Positions 10,676 to 24,965 of a DNA stretch of 64,000 bases are shown here, piece after piece (the stretch's first letter is position 1; each line of letters starts with the position of its first letter). Where the stretch lies: the NCBI GenBank assembly GCA_013397075.1, contig VWZS01007478.1, forward strand, positions 310,001-374,000. Reading direction: 5' to 3'. Under the pieces are notes generated by a model that searched no databases, had not been told where the DNA came from, and was given only the letters and a program-made list of their open reading frames with translations. The position numbers were made by a program, and so were the translations under genes. This DNA is from Rhabdornis inornatus. Lineage: Eukaryota > Chordata > Aves > Passeriformes > Rhabdornithidae.

Positions 10676-13600
10676 GTAGGTGCAAAGTCAGCTTTAGTAC
10701 TTGCTCTGTTTATTCATTACTGATCATTGGCATAAAAAAGAAACTTACTTATTTACTCTTAGGTTCTTGTTAAGCAATACCAAGAGGAAAACACATCTGA
10801 GAAATAGTAATTTATGCTAATGGGTATTATTTTGGTCTTGTATAATGCTGGTGTTTGTGAAATACGCCTTGTCTCACTGTAGAAGTGGAAAAATTAATCA
10901 GATTCCCTTCTTTCTTGTCCACTGTGTGAAATTTTATATAGGGCTCAGAGGCAAGTCATATTTTAGTTTATTACAAAATGAGATGTGAATAAATGAGATT
11001 TACTGGAAGAGCAACTTGCTGAGAATTTTCTAATACTGTGAATTCTTTAATTGCAGAGTAGGAAGCCAGGAATATTTCCTTTTGCTATCAAATTTAGAAC
11101 TTCACCTTTGAATGTAACAATAGGAAATGATTATAGGGTAAACCTATTGCAGAGTCTTGGAAAAGGTAAAGTAACTCTAGATGAGGAAATACAATGTGGG
11201 TTTTTTTCAAAAAGCCTTTAAAAAGTTTCTTTGCAAAGCATAGGCATTATACAATTATGTACTGCCTAAACATGTTTGTATAGATAGGTGTAAAGCATTA
11301 TGTATATTGCTTTATAAATATGGTACCATGGTCTATGTTAGGTATATTAGTTACCTTCTACCCACCTTGCTGAAGCATTCAGCCAGGTTAATAATGTAGT
11401 AGGAAATCAGCCTCTGAAGATTCTCATGGACAATGGGTTTTCCCCGCATGATATATTCTACTGACATTCTTATTATGCTGCATCCTTTTCCAAAGGCCAC
11501 TGCTCTGTTTATCATTCAGCAGAGGCACACTAATACAGCTCTGTGCTTCATAACTTCCCAACTTCTCAACCAAGTGCAACACTTCCATAACATGTTTAAA
11601 ATTCTTTGGTGGCTTGAAAAGCAGTAGCCTGGCTGCCATTCCTCAAATCGGGATTACTACTTAGAGGAGATTTTGATTAATTCTTTTGAGCTGCATTTCT
11701 GTTTTGTTAGATCCAATTTATTTGAGGCCCGGGATTCAGTTTCAGGGTAGGCCAAAGCAAGAATTATTTTTAAAATAGGAGAGAATAGATTGTCAGAGGA
11801 ATTTTCCCCACTACACAAAAACTTCTATTCTGCACAGCTGCCTGCATGTTCATCTCTCCCGTTACTGTTCATGCTCAAAAAAACCATGAAGTTGGCTGTA
11901 ATATTTTTGCATTTAATAATTTTGGTATTTTATTCTGTTGCAACAATTTTATTTGTTATGTCTATGCTAGTTTGCAGCTCAATTATGCAAAATGCTGTTT
12001 CATGCTCTTCAGTGATTTGACTTACCTGGCTTTGGTAGGCACTGGTAATTATTCAAGAGCCGCAAGTCTGACTTGTTGAACAATAGAATACATTTCTAAC
12101 CTAGAGCAGATTTATCTTTTTTTTTCTATATTTCCCTTTTGGAAATATTAATTATGAGTAAATTACACTGTGAAATAGTCTTTCTGCCAAAGAACATTTA
12201 AAAACAGGTAATGCTTCTTTAAAATTACACAAGCACCTAAACATATCTTTTTGCTGCACAAAATTTAAGTCTAGCTCATGGGCATACAAAAAGAAGAAAA
12301 GTGGACTTCTTTTACACTTGGGAGCTGTTCACAAAGAAAATTGGTCTGTCTTACATCTTTCTGCTTCTCGAAGTGAACAACGCAGCATATTTAAAGAATC
12401 AGAGAAAATAGATATAAAGACCTATAAGGTCATCGCCCTGCAAATGTAGGCTTGTCCCCCCACGATACATATGTCAGTTCCATAAATCCCTGAAAATAGG
12501 GCTTTATAAGGAAGCTGCTGACAGACGGTGTTGCTATAATAAATATGTGTGCTTATGAAAGCATTTATGAGTTGTCTCAGTGTACTTAACTTACCAATAA
12601 AGTTATTTTACCAACTCAGACCAGGAATAGAGGGGGGGTATCACTCAGTTCTCTGAATAGTCCGATAAAATCTGAGCTGAATTCCTTTCATTTATTATCT
12701 AAATAAATATCTAAATATATAAAGGAAAAATAAATGCACAGTCTTCAAAAAAATTATGTTCCTGAAGTTTATATAAAGCGGCTGATATACTTAAATACAA
12801 TATTTAATACATTAAAGCATATAATACAGACAGGTTCCTGTCTTTTTACCCTCCAAACAAGCTATATATGGTCTAGAACCAGAAATCGCGTGGTAGAAGT
12901 CACATGAAGCTGTACGTCAGAAAATGTTATCTAAACAAAAGTCTTCAGTATGATGGGAGCCAGAGAAGATTTCCTTGGCCATAGACCCTGGTAACCTGGG
13001 TACACAGATGCTGAACTGGAAGCTTATAGTTATTCTTGTAAATAAACTTAAGTTTAAAAGCCATCCTTGTAGTCATCTGCACTGTTTAACTGTGTATGTG
13101 TTAGCATGCTCCCTGACTATTTCAGACCATACCAGTGAGCAGTCTCCCAAACAACGTCTACCATTCTTTATAGGATAGCATGGCAGAGAGGCCATTGTCA
13201 GCAGGCAGTAAAAGCATGATTGTCTGGGACACAGGAGGGATAGAGAGTTTAATATGAGGAAACCACAATTCTTTGCTATATATAGTGTAGAATTTTACCA
13301 CAGGTGATTGACCCCTGAAGACTGGTTCCTTACTGTATGTAACTTCTGTAGATTCACAGCCTTATGCACAAAGCTACTTGTATTTTAACAGTTTTCTCTA
13401 TTACTCATCTGGAATTGACATGGGACAAATTTCAACATTTGATAAGCAGTATTAAAGAAGCTGAAACCCAGCTAGTGCTGTGTGTTCTTCAGCTTGACTC
13501 AAGACTTGTACTGAGACCAACATGGTAGCTCTGTAAATCATGCTAGAATGGCACCATATTTTAATCTTAAAATCCATTTGAAAGTCTGTTTGTAAAGATG

Positions 13601-16600
13601 GAGGGTCATTAAAGCTAAAAACACACCCATAATGCTAAAGATAATATAATTTGCTCGTAATCCCCAGCACCATGAATAAGATGGCTTGAAATTTCCAGTC
13701 ACTTACAGAATGTGCCAAGGCAGACTTACTGCCTCTGCTGCATTCCCTGGCACTTCAAACATAGGTTGTGGCACCTCAGAAGAAAACTGGGTTGAATTAC
13801 ATTGTCTGGACTTGTGGACCACTTTTTGATACATATATCAATATTATGCTTAATGATCTATTGTAACTGTTTCAGAATAATTCCCAGTCTTAAATTAATA
13901 TATCTCCTCAATATATTTTTGAGATGAGTCTGTACTGCATCTCCACTTTTTGCTGATGGAGAACTGAGACCACTTCAGCAGAAATTGATCTCAAGTCTTC
14001 GGAATTAGTGCCTAGCCACTCTTCCTTCTTAATGTTCCTACATCTTCATGAGACAACTCAGAAATTCCTGGCATGGTAAAATTATAGCAACCACAGGGCC
14101 TCTGAGGAGACTATGCACTTGAACATGATGAAATGGTAGAGGGAGATGGTTTAACTTGATGAGATCAACACTCAGTCTATGTCTTTCAAGGGCACCATGT
14201 CCTACATGATAGGAGTTAAAGGAAAAGCAGTTAAGAGAATTATGCATGCCAGTTGTGCTACAAGTGTACAGTCTGTACTTCTGTTCATTTATTTTACCTT
14301 GTGCACTATGGAGTACAGGTTCCTTTTAAAGCTAGGGATGATAATTAGATCTCTTTGAATAACAGAACCAATTAATCATGAACAATTTATCCTACATTTG
14401 GTACAAATCAATCATCAAATTATGTCAACAAATACTGTTCGACCAGCTTTTACAGCTGATTGACTAATAAGTAAATTTATTCACTGAACATATTAAGGGA
14501 CAAAAATGCCCATATCCATGAAATAAACCCTTAGGAAATTATTTGCTTAGCTCTGATAATAATATTTAAAGAACCTAATTAGGATTATTCTTCCTAAAGT
14601 ACTGTAAGTGGAAAATTCAGAGTGATAAATAGGTATACTTTGCCTCCTGGAATCATAACCTAGAGGATCAAGCAATAACTTGGTGAACAGAAAAAGAAAC
14701 ATCGCAGATCTTATACCAGATTTTGTTCTGGTTTTCTTGCATTTTCCTGATGTGTTTCCAGTGTCTATAGCTTTGCATAAAGAAAATGTTCATTAGTCAA
14801 GCATGGTGTCTTGAGTCTATTACCAGTCATATTAGCTGAGAAGAATATTTTGCCCAATTATGTGCAATTTGTTACATGTATTCTTGTGAAAGATGAGATT
14901 ACGACAAGAAACTCCTCCAAGTGTCTTTTTTATTATGGATGGAGATGAAGTAAAGTCATAAGGTTTAATGAACTCTAGTGGCAGAGGATATCCTTTCTTC
15001 AGTTCCTTCTGGAAAGTTCTTAGTCACATACTGATTACCAGAGTTTTGTTAATGATGAGGAATTTCCTTCCTTTCTTTAATTCCATATTAAATTCTCAGA
15101 ATTTGGAGGATTTTTCTCTTCTGTAGGACAGACATAATTTGGGTTTTCAGACCATTTTACCAAATCAATTACTGCTATAGCAGAAGTTATGGACCTTGCT
15201 GAAGCCTGTTCTCTATTTCTACCCTTGGCATATAGTTTCATTTTCTGAAAACTGTACTACTTCGATCTAACTAACATATTTTAATCTCTTTAAAGTGTAT
15301 CTGTTGCTAGCTTAATGGACTGTTATATGTAGAAAGGCAGATTAGATGATGATCTAATGACCCAAACTTAGTCTGTATAATATTATGAAGTATGTTCCTC
15401 ATTGCTCATTATCTTCTTTTGATCTGGAAGCAGAAAATGATGTGCCTAATTATTTTACATAGAATTGTCTACTTTACCCAGTACTTGGCTAGTCTGGATT
15501 AGTGTCTTCTGAGGTGTTGTTTGAGGTTGTTTTTTTTTTACTTTATTTGGATAAACAGGGTAAAAATCTTTCCTGAGACTTAGAAATTTATTTGTACTGT
15601 GATTATGAGTATCTGCTTGACCAAGAATAGAATCAGTGATTAGGACCCTACAGGCCTACTTCAGATGGTATCCAAGAAAAAAAAAAAAAACCACTGAAAT
15701 GCCTCAAATAAGAGTACATTTTGCTTTTATATGCTCTTGAAGCCTATTGAATTTGCTATGGTGCAAGCAATAAGGCTAAGAAGCAAGACCTCAGAATTAG
15801 GAGCATCCTACATTAGCATGCTTCCAAGAAGCATAAAGAATTCTTCGTCTATTCTTAGTACATTCTGTGGATAATAGCCACCTAAATTTGAAAAAAATAC
15901 AGCAAAATCAACAACAAAAAAAACTAATCTAAGCAAACTGAAACAAGGAACCACTCACCTCATCCCCAGCTGTCCAAAGTCTAAAAACCAGGAAAGAAAA
16001 AATATGAATGGGGATTATTGAAAAAAAAAAAAACAATTAAAATGAGATTAAAATAGTTAGGTGTGGAAGAGCAATGAGATTTTACATTTTATGAGCTTTT
16101 TAGGAATTGAATATTGAAGCTTCTCTGACCATTTTTAATGAAAACCATTAATGCATAAAATCGTACCATGGAGCATTAGAAATTTATTTTGTGAAAATTG
16201 AGGAAATACTTGAATGTTTGAATGCATAGATTATTTCTATTTTCTAATCTCTTATGCATTCATACAAAGCAATAGGATTTATTGAATTTAAAAGGAAAAA
16301 AAAAAGGGATAATTTTTTAAGGGATTGGCTTAAACAAGTATTAGTAATGTATTATTGTCTTACCACACACTGAAATAGCCCTTTGCCTAAACTGAGTTTT
16401 CTTTTACATGTCTTTAGGATGCTCTAGTTTGGAAGAGGTTTGAACTACACTCATAAATAATGATGAAGACTAAAGCCTGTTATCAAGAAATTTTGTTCCT
16501 GAAGGACGTCTCTGATAGTATCAGAAAATCTCTACTAACACAGATCATTTTATAAACTTGTGTAGCACAGTTTTCTAGCCTGGATGGTGGAATTCTAAAT

Positions 16601-16635
16601 TTAGTTACTGTGATAAAAATAAGGCAGTAATTTAA

Positions 16636-17112
16636 CAGAATCATAGAATGGTTTGGGTTGAAAAGGATCTTAAAAAACGTCTAGTTCCATTCCCCCTGCC
16701 ATAGGCAGGACACATTTCAGAAGACAGGTCCCTCAAAGCCCCATCCAACCTGGCCTTGAACACCTCCTGGAATAGGGAATCCACAACTTCTCCAGGCAAC
16801 TTGTTCCGGTGCCTCACCACATTCACAGTAAAGAACTTCTCCCTAATATCTCATCTTAATCGACCCTCTTTCAGTTTGAGGCCATTCCCCTTTGTCCTGT
16901 CACTACATGTTCTTATAAAAAGGTATTGGAAGGCTACTTTAAGATCTGTCTAGAGCCTTCTCCCCAGCTGAATAATTCCAATTCTCTCAGCGATTCCTCA
17001 TAGGACTGGTGCTGCATCTCTCTGATGATCTCTGTAGCCCTTCTCCAGACTCCATCCAACAGGTCTATGCCATTCTTATCTTGGGGGTCCCAGAACCCAG
17101 TGCCACTTTTAG
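16636..17112 (-). mobile_element. CR1 LINE 3' fragment (about 480 bp)
   Basis: Antisense CR1 3' end. It starts with the inverted tail CAGAATCATAGAATGGTTTG and runs through CCATCCAACCTGGCCTTGAA, GAACTTCTCCCTAATATC and CTGTAGCCCTTCTCCAGACT. It ends near CCCAGAACCCAGTGCCAC. Moderately diverged and 5'-truncated, with no intact reading frame. Confidence 0.93.
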
Positions 17113-18029
17113 TGAAATAACACCTCATATAACATGCATTCATGCAAAATGGGCTGCTTTTTATCAGAAAGTTGGAAAGCTAAAATATGTCTTAATTCTT
17201 GAGGGTTAGGAAGGAAAAATCTACATATGAATTATCACATTGATGTCAAAATATTAGCACTTACAAAGGAGCATGGGAACTTATGCAGGTGAATCTTTAC
17301 ATACCAAACTAACATTACAGCCATAAAAATGCATTTCTGCTGCTTCTGCTCATACTATAATTTTGTTTCAACTTTTTCCACAGCAGTGTTATTCACAATT
17401 TTGCAAGTGCTTGGCTAAAATATAATTTGATAAAAAGAGCTTTGAGGTGAATAATGATTTACTCAGCTGCAGCTCATTAGAGATGATTTTGTTTTTCCAA
17501 ATTATATTACAAGGGCAGCGTATCAGCCTGTCCATGTACTCCTCACTGAAATGACTGCTGTACTCTGGGGAATGAAAGGCTTCCTCCTAAAAAATTTACT
17601 GCTCTTTTTTTTTTTTCGCTAGTTTAGTGCTTCATTTCTTTTTATATAGCTGCAGAGCAAAGAAGCCAGGCTTAGTTTTACAGATTTGAATGTAGAGGCC
17701 TTAAAAACATTTTTGTTCTTCCTCAGTCTATACTTGTCTTGATATATGCCAGCTATTCCTCTTCACCTTCACAGCTTTTCATAGGTGGGGGTGTCAGTAA
17801 ATCATCTTCTTTCCTTTCATTGATTCCCTTGTAAGGCCAGAATCTGCAGCTCCGTTTTGTCACTGCCGTTATCTTGTCTGGAGGGTGACAAACTTTTTCT
17901 CTCATTAGAGAGCAACTGATCAAGAGGTTGTGACAGGCAACAGTCTTCTCCTGCCTCACTAACATTTTCCCATTTTACACAGAAGAAGGTTAAAACTTTA
18001 GGGGAAAAAAGCTAATGACTGTGACTTGA

Positions 18030-18192
18030 TGGTAAGGGTGCTCTACAACTACCCGAAAGGAGATCTCTTCTCCCGGGTAACAAGTGACAGCTTAAGAGGA
18101 AATGACCTCAAGTTGCACCAGGGAAGCTTTAGGCTAGATCTTAGGAAAAGTTCTTCCTGCAAGAGTTTGGCTTGGCAGAAAGAAGTGGTCAC
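18030..18192 (+). mobile_element. CR1 LINE internal 3' fragment
   Basis: Sense CR1 fragment recognised by AACAAGTGACAGC, AGAGGAAATGACCTCAAGTTG, CACCAGGGAAGCTTTAGG and AGAAGTGGTCAC. Both ends are truncated and the terminal ATTCTRTG repeat is missing. Confidence 0.8.
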
Positions 18193-19788
18193 AGTAAGGT
18201 CTTACACTTTGGATCATTCCCCTCCTTTTTCCCACTACTTCATTTGCTGCATTCCCTCACCATAGTTTATTAAGTATATGAGGGTCAAAGGATTTTTTCT
18301 CTTGCCTATTACTTTATGCAGCACACCCATGCAGAAATTAGGCCTTCCAAATAATGCTAATTTCCTTGAAAAAATCATCTTGGTTTGTCCTGCAAATAAA
18401 AGCGAGTGTCAGGGAATGACTGTATAGAAGCAAAATTAAATAAGTATCGAAATTGGTAAAAATCAAATAAGCATTTCATTTCAACTGAAACATTTATTAG
18501 AAACATTGTATGGTTTAGGGGCATATACTTTCAAGGATGACCATGTAGCATAAAAAATTAAAGATAACTCACTTGTAGTACATCTCTTTGTGACCTGTAG
18601 CCTCAGCCATTCAGTCAGTATGGAGGACCAGGAGACTTTACCCCAAGCAATGTTATGTCTGTCATAAAATGAAAACAACCCTTTCAGAGTCATCATTCTC
18701 TTTTTCCTCTCAACTCTTGCTCTTGTCAGGTTACATTATACATAGATAACACAAATCTTGAAGACCTGCCCTCTGGTTAAAAACAGAAACAACAATAACA
18801 ACAACAAGATCTCTCACACAACATGCCAACGTGAGCAGGATTTAGTCACATAAAGTAATAATATAAGCCCTAGTCAACAAACACAAAAATAAATATAAGA
18901 AAAAAAAAGAAGTGATCTGTTCGACGATTATTCATTCCTGATACCAAGACTCATTTGTTATTCTACTGAGAGCAGTCTTATCTATTAAAAATATCCATTA
19001 AAATGTTTTGTTGGATCCATGCACAAATCAAAATACTGAAAATGTGTAATTACTTTCTCTCTGTTACCTAGTTAGTGGCTATAGCTCAAGGATTAGAATT
19101 GGCAATATTGATGATGAATATGATTTAAAAAATAAATCATGTAATGGGTTAAAGTAGTAAAAAAATCTCATGAACAACATAGTAGGAGTCTTCTTGTAAA
19201 AGAGGACAGAGGAAAAAAGGTACAGAAAGAGTGAAGCATTCCTCTGAGCTGTTTACATTAGTCTAAAAACATTTTTGACCTCCATACATATTAGACTTTT
19301 TTTTCAAAGATTATTCTATAAACCTGATCACATATGGAAGAGCACATGCAATTTCATTTGTGCAGATATTCAGTTTGCCTGAGATTAATGTCTAAAGCAG
19401 CAAATATTCTGTGTAATTAATCCACCTTCTTTTCTCTAAAACCAAATCCCTATTTTAAGGAACATTCTGCTTAAAAATATGACAGTAGAACAACTGTTTC
19501 CATATAATGAAGTGATGCTAATTTTTTTTTTACCTGTATTTTTTTTTTCATTTTGAATAAGTTCCTTAAAGCATTGGGTTGCAGGGGTTTCAGCTGTGTG
19601 CACAGAGGCACAGATTGAAGCACAATTTCTGCAGAAATTTGGTCCAGAAGATTGTACACTGTGATTGTATAAATGCAGGATGGCTAGAGTTCAATTTCAG
19701 GACATTCCTTAAACTTTGACTGTTCTGGTTGGGATAAATTATAGGAAGCTTTAGTTGGGGTTTGAGAACATTTGCAGGGATGTGTTAC

Positions 19789-19846
19789 AGAATTACAGAA
19801 CTGAAAGGAAATTCATGAGATCACCCAGTCCAAACCTGTGTCCTAT
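19789..19846 (-). mobile_element. Short CR1 3' end (antisense)
   Basis: Resembles the inverted last 60 bases of CR1: ACAGAATTACAGAACTGAAA followed by GATCACCCAGTCCAA. Short and diverged, so this is less certain than the larger copies. Confidence 0.55.
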
Positions 19847-22800
19847 CAGAATCAGCTCTACTTGTGTTATTCCAGCATTTTATTTTTCTTGGCTGTTACT
19901 AAGGCCTCCAGTATGGAAGTCAGCATAGTCTGTCCTTTCCTTTACAGCTGTAATGTTTTCCTTAATTTATATCCTTAATCTTCCTTGACACAATGTATAC
20001 AAATTACTTTTCCCCTTTTCTGCTATACACAAAGGGAATGTATGATTGCCTTCTTCTTTGCACAAAATGTTTATTTAATAGTGTGTTATCGTGATTGAAT
20101 TTGAGACTACTAACTAATTTCACTGATGATAAAGTGGAAAATTACTTTGTATTGCTTGAGGCACTTCCTTCATAAAATTCTGAATATATATAAAACATGT
20201 CTTGCATGACGTTAGGTTATAAATATTTGAATGGATACCTGAAGATGCATAGCCCTATCTTTAGACCTTACTCTGTTTCTTTTAAAAGATGGATGAAATT
20301 ATATTCTCAAACACTGAAACAGCCTGAAAATAGACAAATAAATTATAAATAATTTTTATATTGAGGGAAAATAAAGTTCTGTGCCAAAACAGTTAAAGGA
20401 CTGTCTATTGATTATCAGAAAAAAAACTGTAATGAAGATTTTGTCAAATATGAACAACTTTCTCACAATGACATCACATTACAGGTGTGGTGTGAATATT
20501 CTTACAATTTCTACATCTGAAGAGCACTGTATTTTGCAAAATATTAGTCTTGAGTTCTGAAGTTAAAAAGCAAAATGGTTTGCAGATTATGATTAATTTC
20601 AGTATGTATTTTTATTTCAAATGATCTTTCCACACTTCTGTGTAAGGCTTACCAATTTGGGTTCTTATAGTCCCCCAACCATAAAATGTGTTTATGACAT
20701 CATTAGTAATACCTAGCCATGAATCCAACATCATCTTAAAAAATAATGAAAAAAGGTTGATGGTGTAGTTACTTTTCAAACTAATAATTCTTTTCAGTCT
20801 TTTATAGCTTCCTTGAGGGCTCATTGTTTTCTGTCCTTTTAAACCACATCTAGCTGTTAAGTTTGTAGTAATTACTATGCAGTAATAAATTGTACTCCAG
20901 TGCTGGTGGCCTAGGAGATCTGGCTTTTTAAAGAGGCATTTTTATTATACCATACTTTCTGATAAACTGGGGGACAAAGGCAGTTGGACCCTGAGTCAAA
21001 GTCCAGTTAAACATTTCTGTAATTTTTCAAGTATGCAGGCATACAGTGCGGGCAGATAGAGGCTGGGCTGACAACTGAAGTGTCAGTTTAACAGCTGCTT
21101 CATTTCACTATCTCTCGGCTCATAAACTTTATTTTTAATGAGCCTGCCTGTAAGACCACTAAAAAATGACCTTCACACAGAGAACTACAAGGACCTAGAG
21201 TGGTGACCAAAATAGCTTTCCTGGGCAGTGCATAATATCACAGTGACCATAGCACAGAAAATAAGCAGTATGGTGAGAAAGATGTTATACTAACTACTGA
21301 TGAAAATATTCTGTATTTTCATGCAGAAAGATTATTGTGAAAGCTGTGCAATTATTTGCTACCTTTAATTTTTACTAATCTGAACATCTTCAGCAGCTTT
21401 AGTGCTATTGTGCCAGTTTACATCAACTAAGTGAATGGCCTGTGATTTTAAAACTGTGTTTAGGAGTTGTAAGCTGTCTTACAACAAGGAAATATATTGT
21501 ATAAAAAACAGATAATAAAGTGGCCGTTAATTTTTCCCTGGACATTGCTTGCTGGTCTTAGAAAAAAATTCTCTTAATTCTAATTTTCACCACTTTTCTT
21601 AGCTAAACACACTGCGACCTTCCATTTTGCTTTGCTGTTTTTTAGGATGTGCTGCTAGTCTAACTCAAGGCAGTGTGAGCCTGGAGAGGTAGCTAAGGGT
21701 TGGGGAAAGGAACTTCCATGTTGGAGGTTGAGAGGATGAAAAGAAAGGTGCTCTTGGAACTGTGTATGAGTGGTGTGTATGAGGGAGAAAGAATCCTTGG
21801 GCTGGGAAATTGAGCTTACTGGGTATGTGTTTTAACAAAAAAAGAGTTCCAAACTGAGCTGTCGTTTTTAAGAGCCAGCAAATTCTGAGATACTTTGAAC
21901 CATCTGCATCACAACCCTGGCTACTTTTGAAGCAGGTATGATAACTTAGTCCTGTGACGTTGTGGGCACTTGCTAGACCTTTATCACTGTGTCCAAAGAG
22001 CAACCAAAATGTCTTCCTGAAGGCACTAAAAGCCATACACTACAGCTCCCACTTCTGCTGTTAGAGATCTGCAAAAAAACCCAGAGCTTTAATTATTTGA
22101 AAGTATAAAAACCAGTCAAAAGTGGGATCATTTCAATTTATTATTTGCATTCCAAAAGCAGCTGAGGCCAAGACTTCTGCTTTGTATGTCCCAAAACCAT
22201 CATAACTTGGCCCCTGCCATGTTTAAAATGTGAATTTAAAGTCTTGCAGGAGCATGGAAAAACAAATGGGAGGTGAACATACAGATGAAGTAAAAAGGAA
22301 GCAAAATAATGCACTACAAAATAACTTGCTGAATAGTTCAACAGCTTTCATACCAGTGTTCACACAGGCATAACAGCACAGCAGAGTTTTTATGAGGACT
22401 GATCAATTGCTGTTATTACTGATACTAAAATAACATCTTTTTTCTCTCTTAAACCATGCCTTCAAGTTGTGTGATGCCTTTTCCACAGTACATTCTGAGG
22501 CACGCGTTAGATTTGGGAGTTCAGCTATACAGATGGTCTTTTATGTTGTATGTCTTTTGAGCTTGGATAAAGGTGCACTCAGTATTGTTGATCCTCAAAA
22601 TACAGAAATATGTTCTGGTGTAAGGAGCAGGTGGATGAGTTAAAGCAAAAGTTCTGCTCCTTAGTGTTGCTGTGCTGGCTGATGCTCTTTTCACTTGCTA
22701 CTGAGACACAATGTGTGAGCAGATGAGACAAATGGCAACATTTCACAAGAAAATTTTCTCATCAAAAATGGACAAATCAAGTTCGTGTGTGCTTTTACTT

Positions 22801-23621
22801 GTTCCCACACAAGTAGTTCATAATGCTACGTGTACAATTTCAGATTCCTGAATTTACTGAAATTAATTTCCTTCCATTCTCACACCTTTTTCTTCAGTAG
22901 TATTTTCCTACACAATTATGTTCAAAATCTCCTTCTAAAAGGAATAGAAACTGCATGAAATTATTTCTACAAGCAAGCTTCTTGCCTGATTATGTATTGC
23001 AGTATTCTGAAGACTAAGGGAGGTATTTCTGCTGAAATATTTGTTTACAAAATGCAACCAAACAAACAAACCAATTAATGGTCTTTGTTCTCACCGATTT
23101 TTTCTAAATATTAATAATAATATTATGCTTGTACCTCTGTACTCATGGTATAGAATAGATTCACTCTCTGTCCATGATGCAGCAGGCAGGTATTCTCCCA
23201 AGTCTTAAGTATTTCTAGGGTTTTTTCAAGGCACTTGTGGTCCATAACAATCCCCAGCTGCTCTTAAAGATGATTTAAGGCCATGGAGGAAGTCTGAAGC
23301 AGCCGTTTTGCCCAGCCCTATCTGTGTTACATATATAGTTCTTATGACAACTGGTTGAGAATGTAACCGAAATATGAACCAACAGCATGAAAAAAATCCC
23401 ATGCTCTTAGAATTAGTATGTCAGAGGATGGTTGCATTTTTTAAATTGCTTTCAGGGGAGTAAGGTTTATTTTGAACCCTTTTAAACACTTTTATTATAT
23501 AGTGTATTCTTATATATTGTTTAATATAATGAAGGCCTGCATATTGACACAATTCTCTGGGGAGATCTGGAAGTGGCAAAAAGTATCTTTACACTCTTCC
23601 TTCCGCATCACCACCCGATGA

Positions 23622-23676
23622 TCACAGAATCATCAAGGTTGGAAGAGACTTTCAATATCATCTAGTTCAACTGGAT
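23622..23676 (-). mobile_element. Short CR1 3' end (antisense)
   Basis: CACAGAATCATCAAGGTTGG, then AAGAGACTTTCAATATCATC and TAGTTCAACT, the typical inverted CR1 3' terminus. Only about 55 bases remain. Confidence 0.75.
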
Positions 23677-24217
23677 GTTACATTAATAATTTTTACTCTA
23701 TGTGTCAGTAATAAGGCAAGTTAAAAAGCAATTGAAGGTACATTTTTAAAGACTGTGACTTTTTGTTGCCAGTTGCATAGTATTTTCAGCCCTCCTGCTT
23801 AGAGTGAGGTCTGCCTTGGGTAATCTTCTATCGTAAAACCTTAAAACTCAGGATATTTTGTGATTCTATGCTATTTTAGTTTTCACTTCAGAAGAACTTG
23901 AACTTTTATGCATAAATTATTTTATGTATTTAAAAATAGGTTGTTTAACCCATGTGCTCCTTCTTTTATCCTTGTCTGTCCTTGTCCTACCTTTGTGATA
24001 CTCTATGCACATACATACTCTATACTCTTCCTGGGATGCTGAGTCAGCTTTGAGAATTAAACAGATCCACAAGTTCACATTCTTATCAGGAGGGTACTTC
24101 TAGCATATTTGTTTTGGATCACTAGCCCTGAACACATCTGCTGGGAGAGCTACTGCTAAAGTATGCTCTTTTGGCAGATAGGAGCTATCCTGGCACACAG
24201 AAGCTATTCATAATTTA

Positions 24218-24225
24218 ATTTGCAT
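24218..24225 (+). promoter_or_regulatory. Octamer motif ATTTGCAT (possible POU-factor site)
   Basis: Exact consensus octamer next to TAATTTAATT, in a stretch around 24180-24300 with a balanced, non-repetitive sequence. An eight-base match occurs often by chance, so function is only a guess. Confidence 0.2.
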
Positions 24226-24770
24226 TTCATGGAAAAAGCAAACAGGATTGTTCCAAGTTAACACCTTTGTACTCATGCTGCAGAAAAGAGCACCATAACC
24301 AGCTTCCAACTAAAGCACCTCTCTTACATTGACTAGCAAAGCTGGGGCTGGCAGATGTGAAAGGTCTACTCTCCTATAGTAAATTAGATTATAACTGCCT
24401 TAGCATTTATTCCTTTCAGAGGTCTTAGTTGTTAAATGAGGGGCAGCTGTGGTTGTACAGATGCTCCTCTGAGGAAGGGCAGTTCCTTGCTGCATCATGA
24501 CAACCAATTAAAGCTGCAGTCCAACCCATGGAGTTCCAAGAAGCAAACGTGTGAAACACTTGAAATTCAGAAGCTTTCAGTATAAAATCAATGATGCTCT
24601 GATAAAAATAATATTTATATAACCGTAGATTACTATTTTGTCTTATCTTTAACAGGACAGGTTTTTTTTACTAGTTTTAACACTTAATATTTTATCTGCT
24701 TTTAGAATTTATCATACATTTTTCTCAGTAAAGTAGGTTCTGATAATAGTTTGGATTTTTTTTTGTACAG

Positions 24771-24965
24771 ATTAAAGAGCACCTTGCCAAGGGTCAGAGA
24801 ATGCTGGCTGGTGATGGCATGTCTCAAGTAACCAAGACACTTTTGGATTTAACGCAGAGGAAAAATTTTTATGCTGGGGACCTTTTAATTTCTGTGGAAA
24901 TTCTCAGAAATGTTACAGACACATTTAAAAGAGCAAGTTATATCCCTGCGTCTGATGGGGTGCAG
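24771..24965 (+). CDS. ADGRB3: ADGRB3 exon: N-terminal part of GAIN domain
   Basis: 195-nt exon, phase 0 to phase 0 (65 codons). It starts IKEHLAKGQRMLAGDGMSQV, contains KTLLDLTQRKNFYAGDL and ends SYIPASDGVQ. This is the helical GAIN subdomain A of the BAI receptors, which sits between the hormone-receptor motif and the autoproteolysis fold. An N-glycosylation sequon NVT starts at 24909. Acceptor GTACAG ends at 24770 and donor GTAAGA starts at 24966. The open frame continues a few codons past the donor to a stop and contains an internal ATG at 24801, which is not a translation start. Skipping this exon would preserve frame but delete most of a subdomain. Confidence 0.97.

Larger units (their letters stand above)
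10676..24770 (+). other. ADGRB3: ADGRB3 intron between hormone-receptor motif and GAIN exons
   Basis: 14,095-bp AT-rich intron, donor GTAGGT, acceptor GTACAG preceded by a T9 tract. Contents that I can support are a CR1 fragment at 16636-17112 (minus), one at 18030-18192 (plus), two short CR1 3' ends (19789-19846 and 23622-23676) and an A14 run at 15677-15690. The open frames scattered here are short, lack splice context and resemble nothing I know. Confidence 0.9.

Noticed and set aside
21665..22036. 123-codon minus-strand frame
   Set aside because: No recognisable domain and no flanking exon structure; likely chance.
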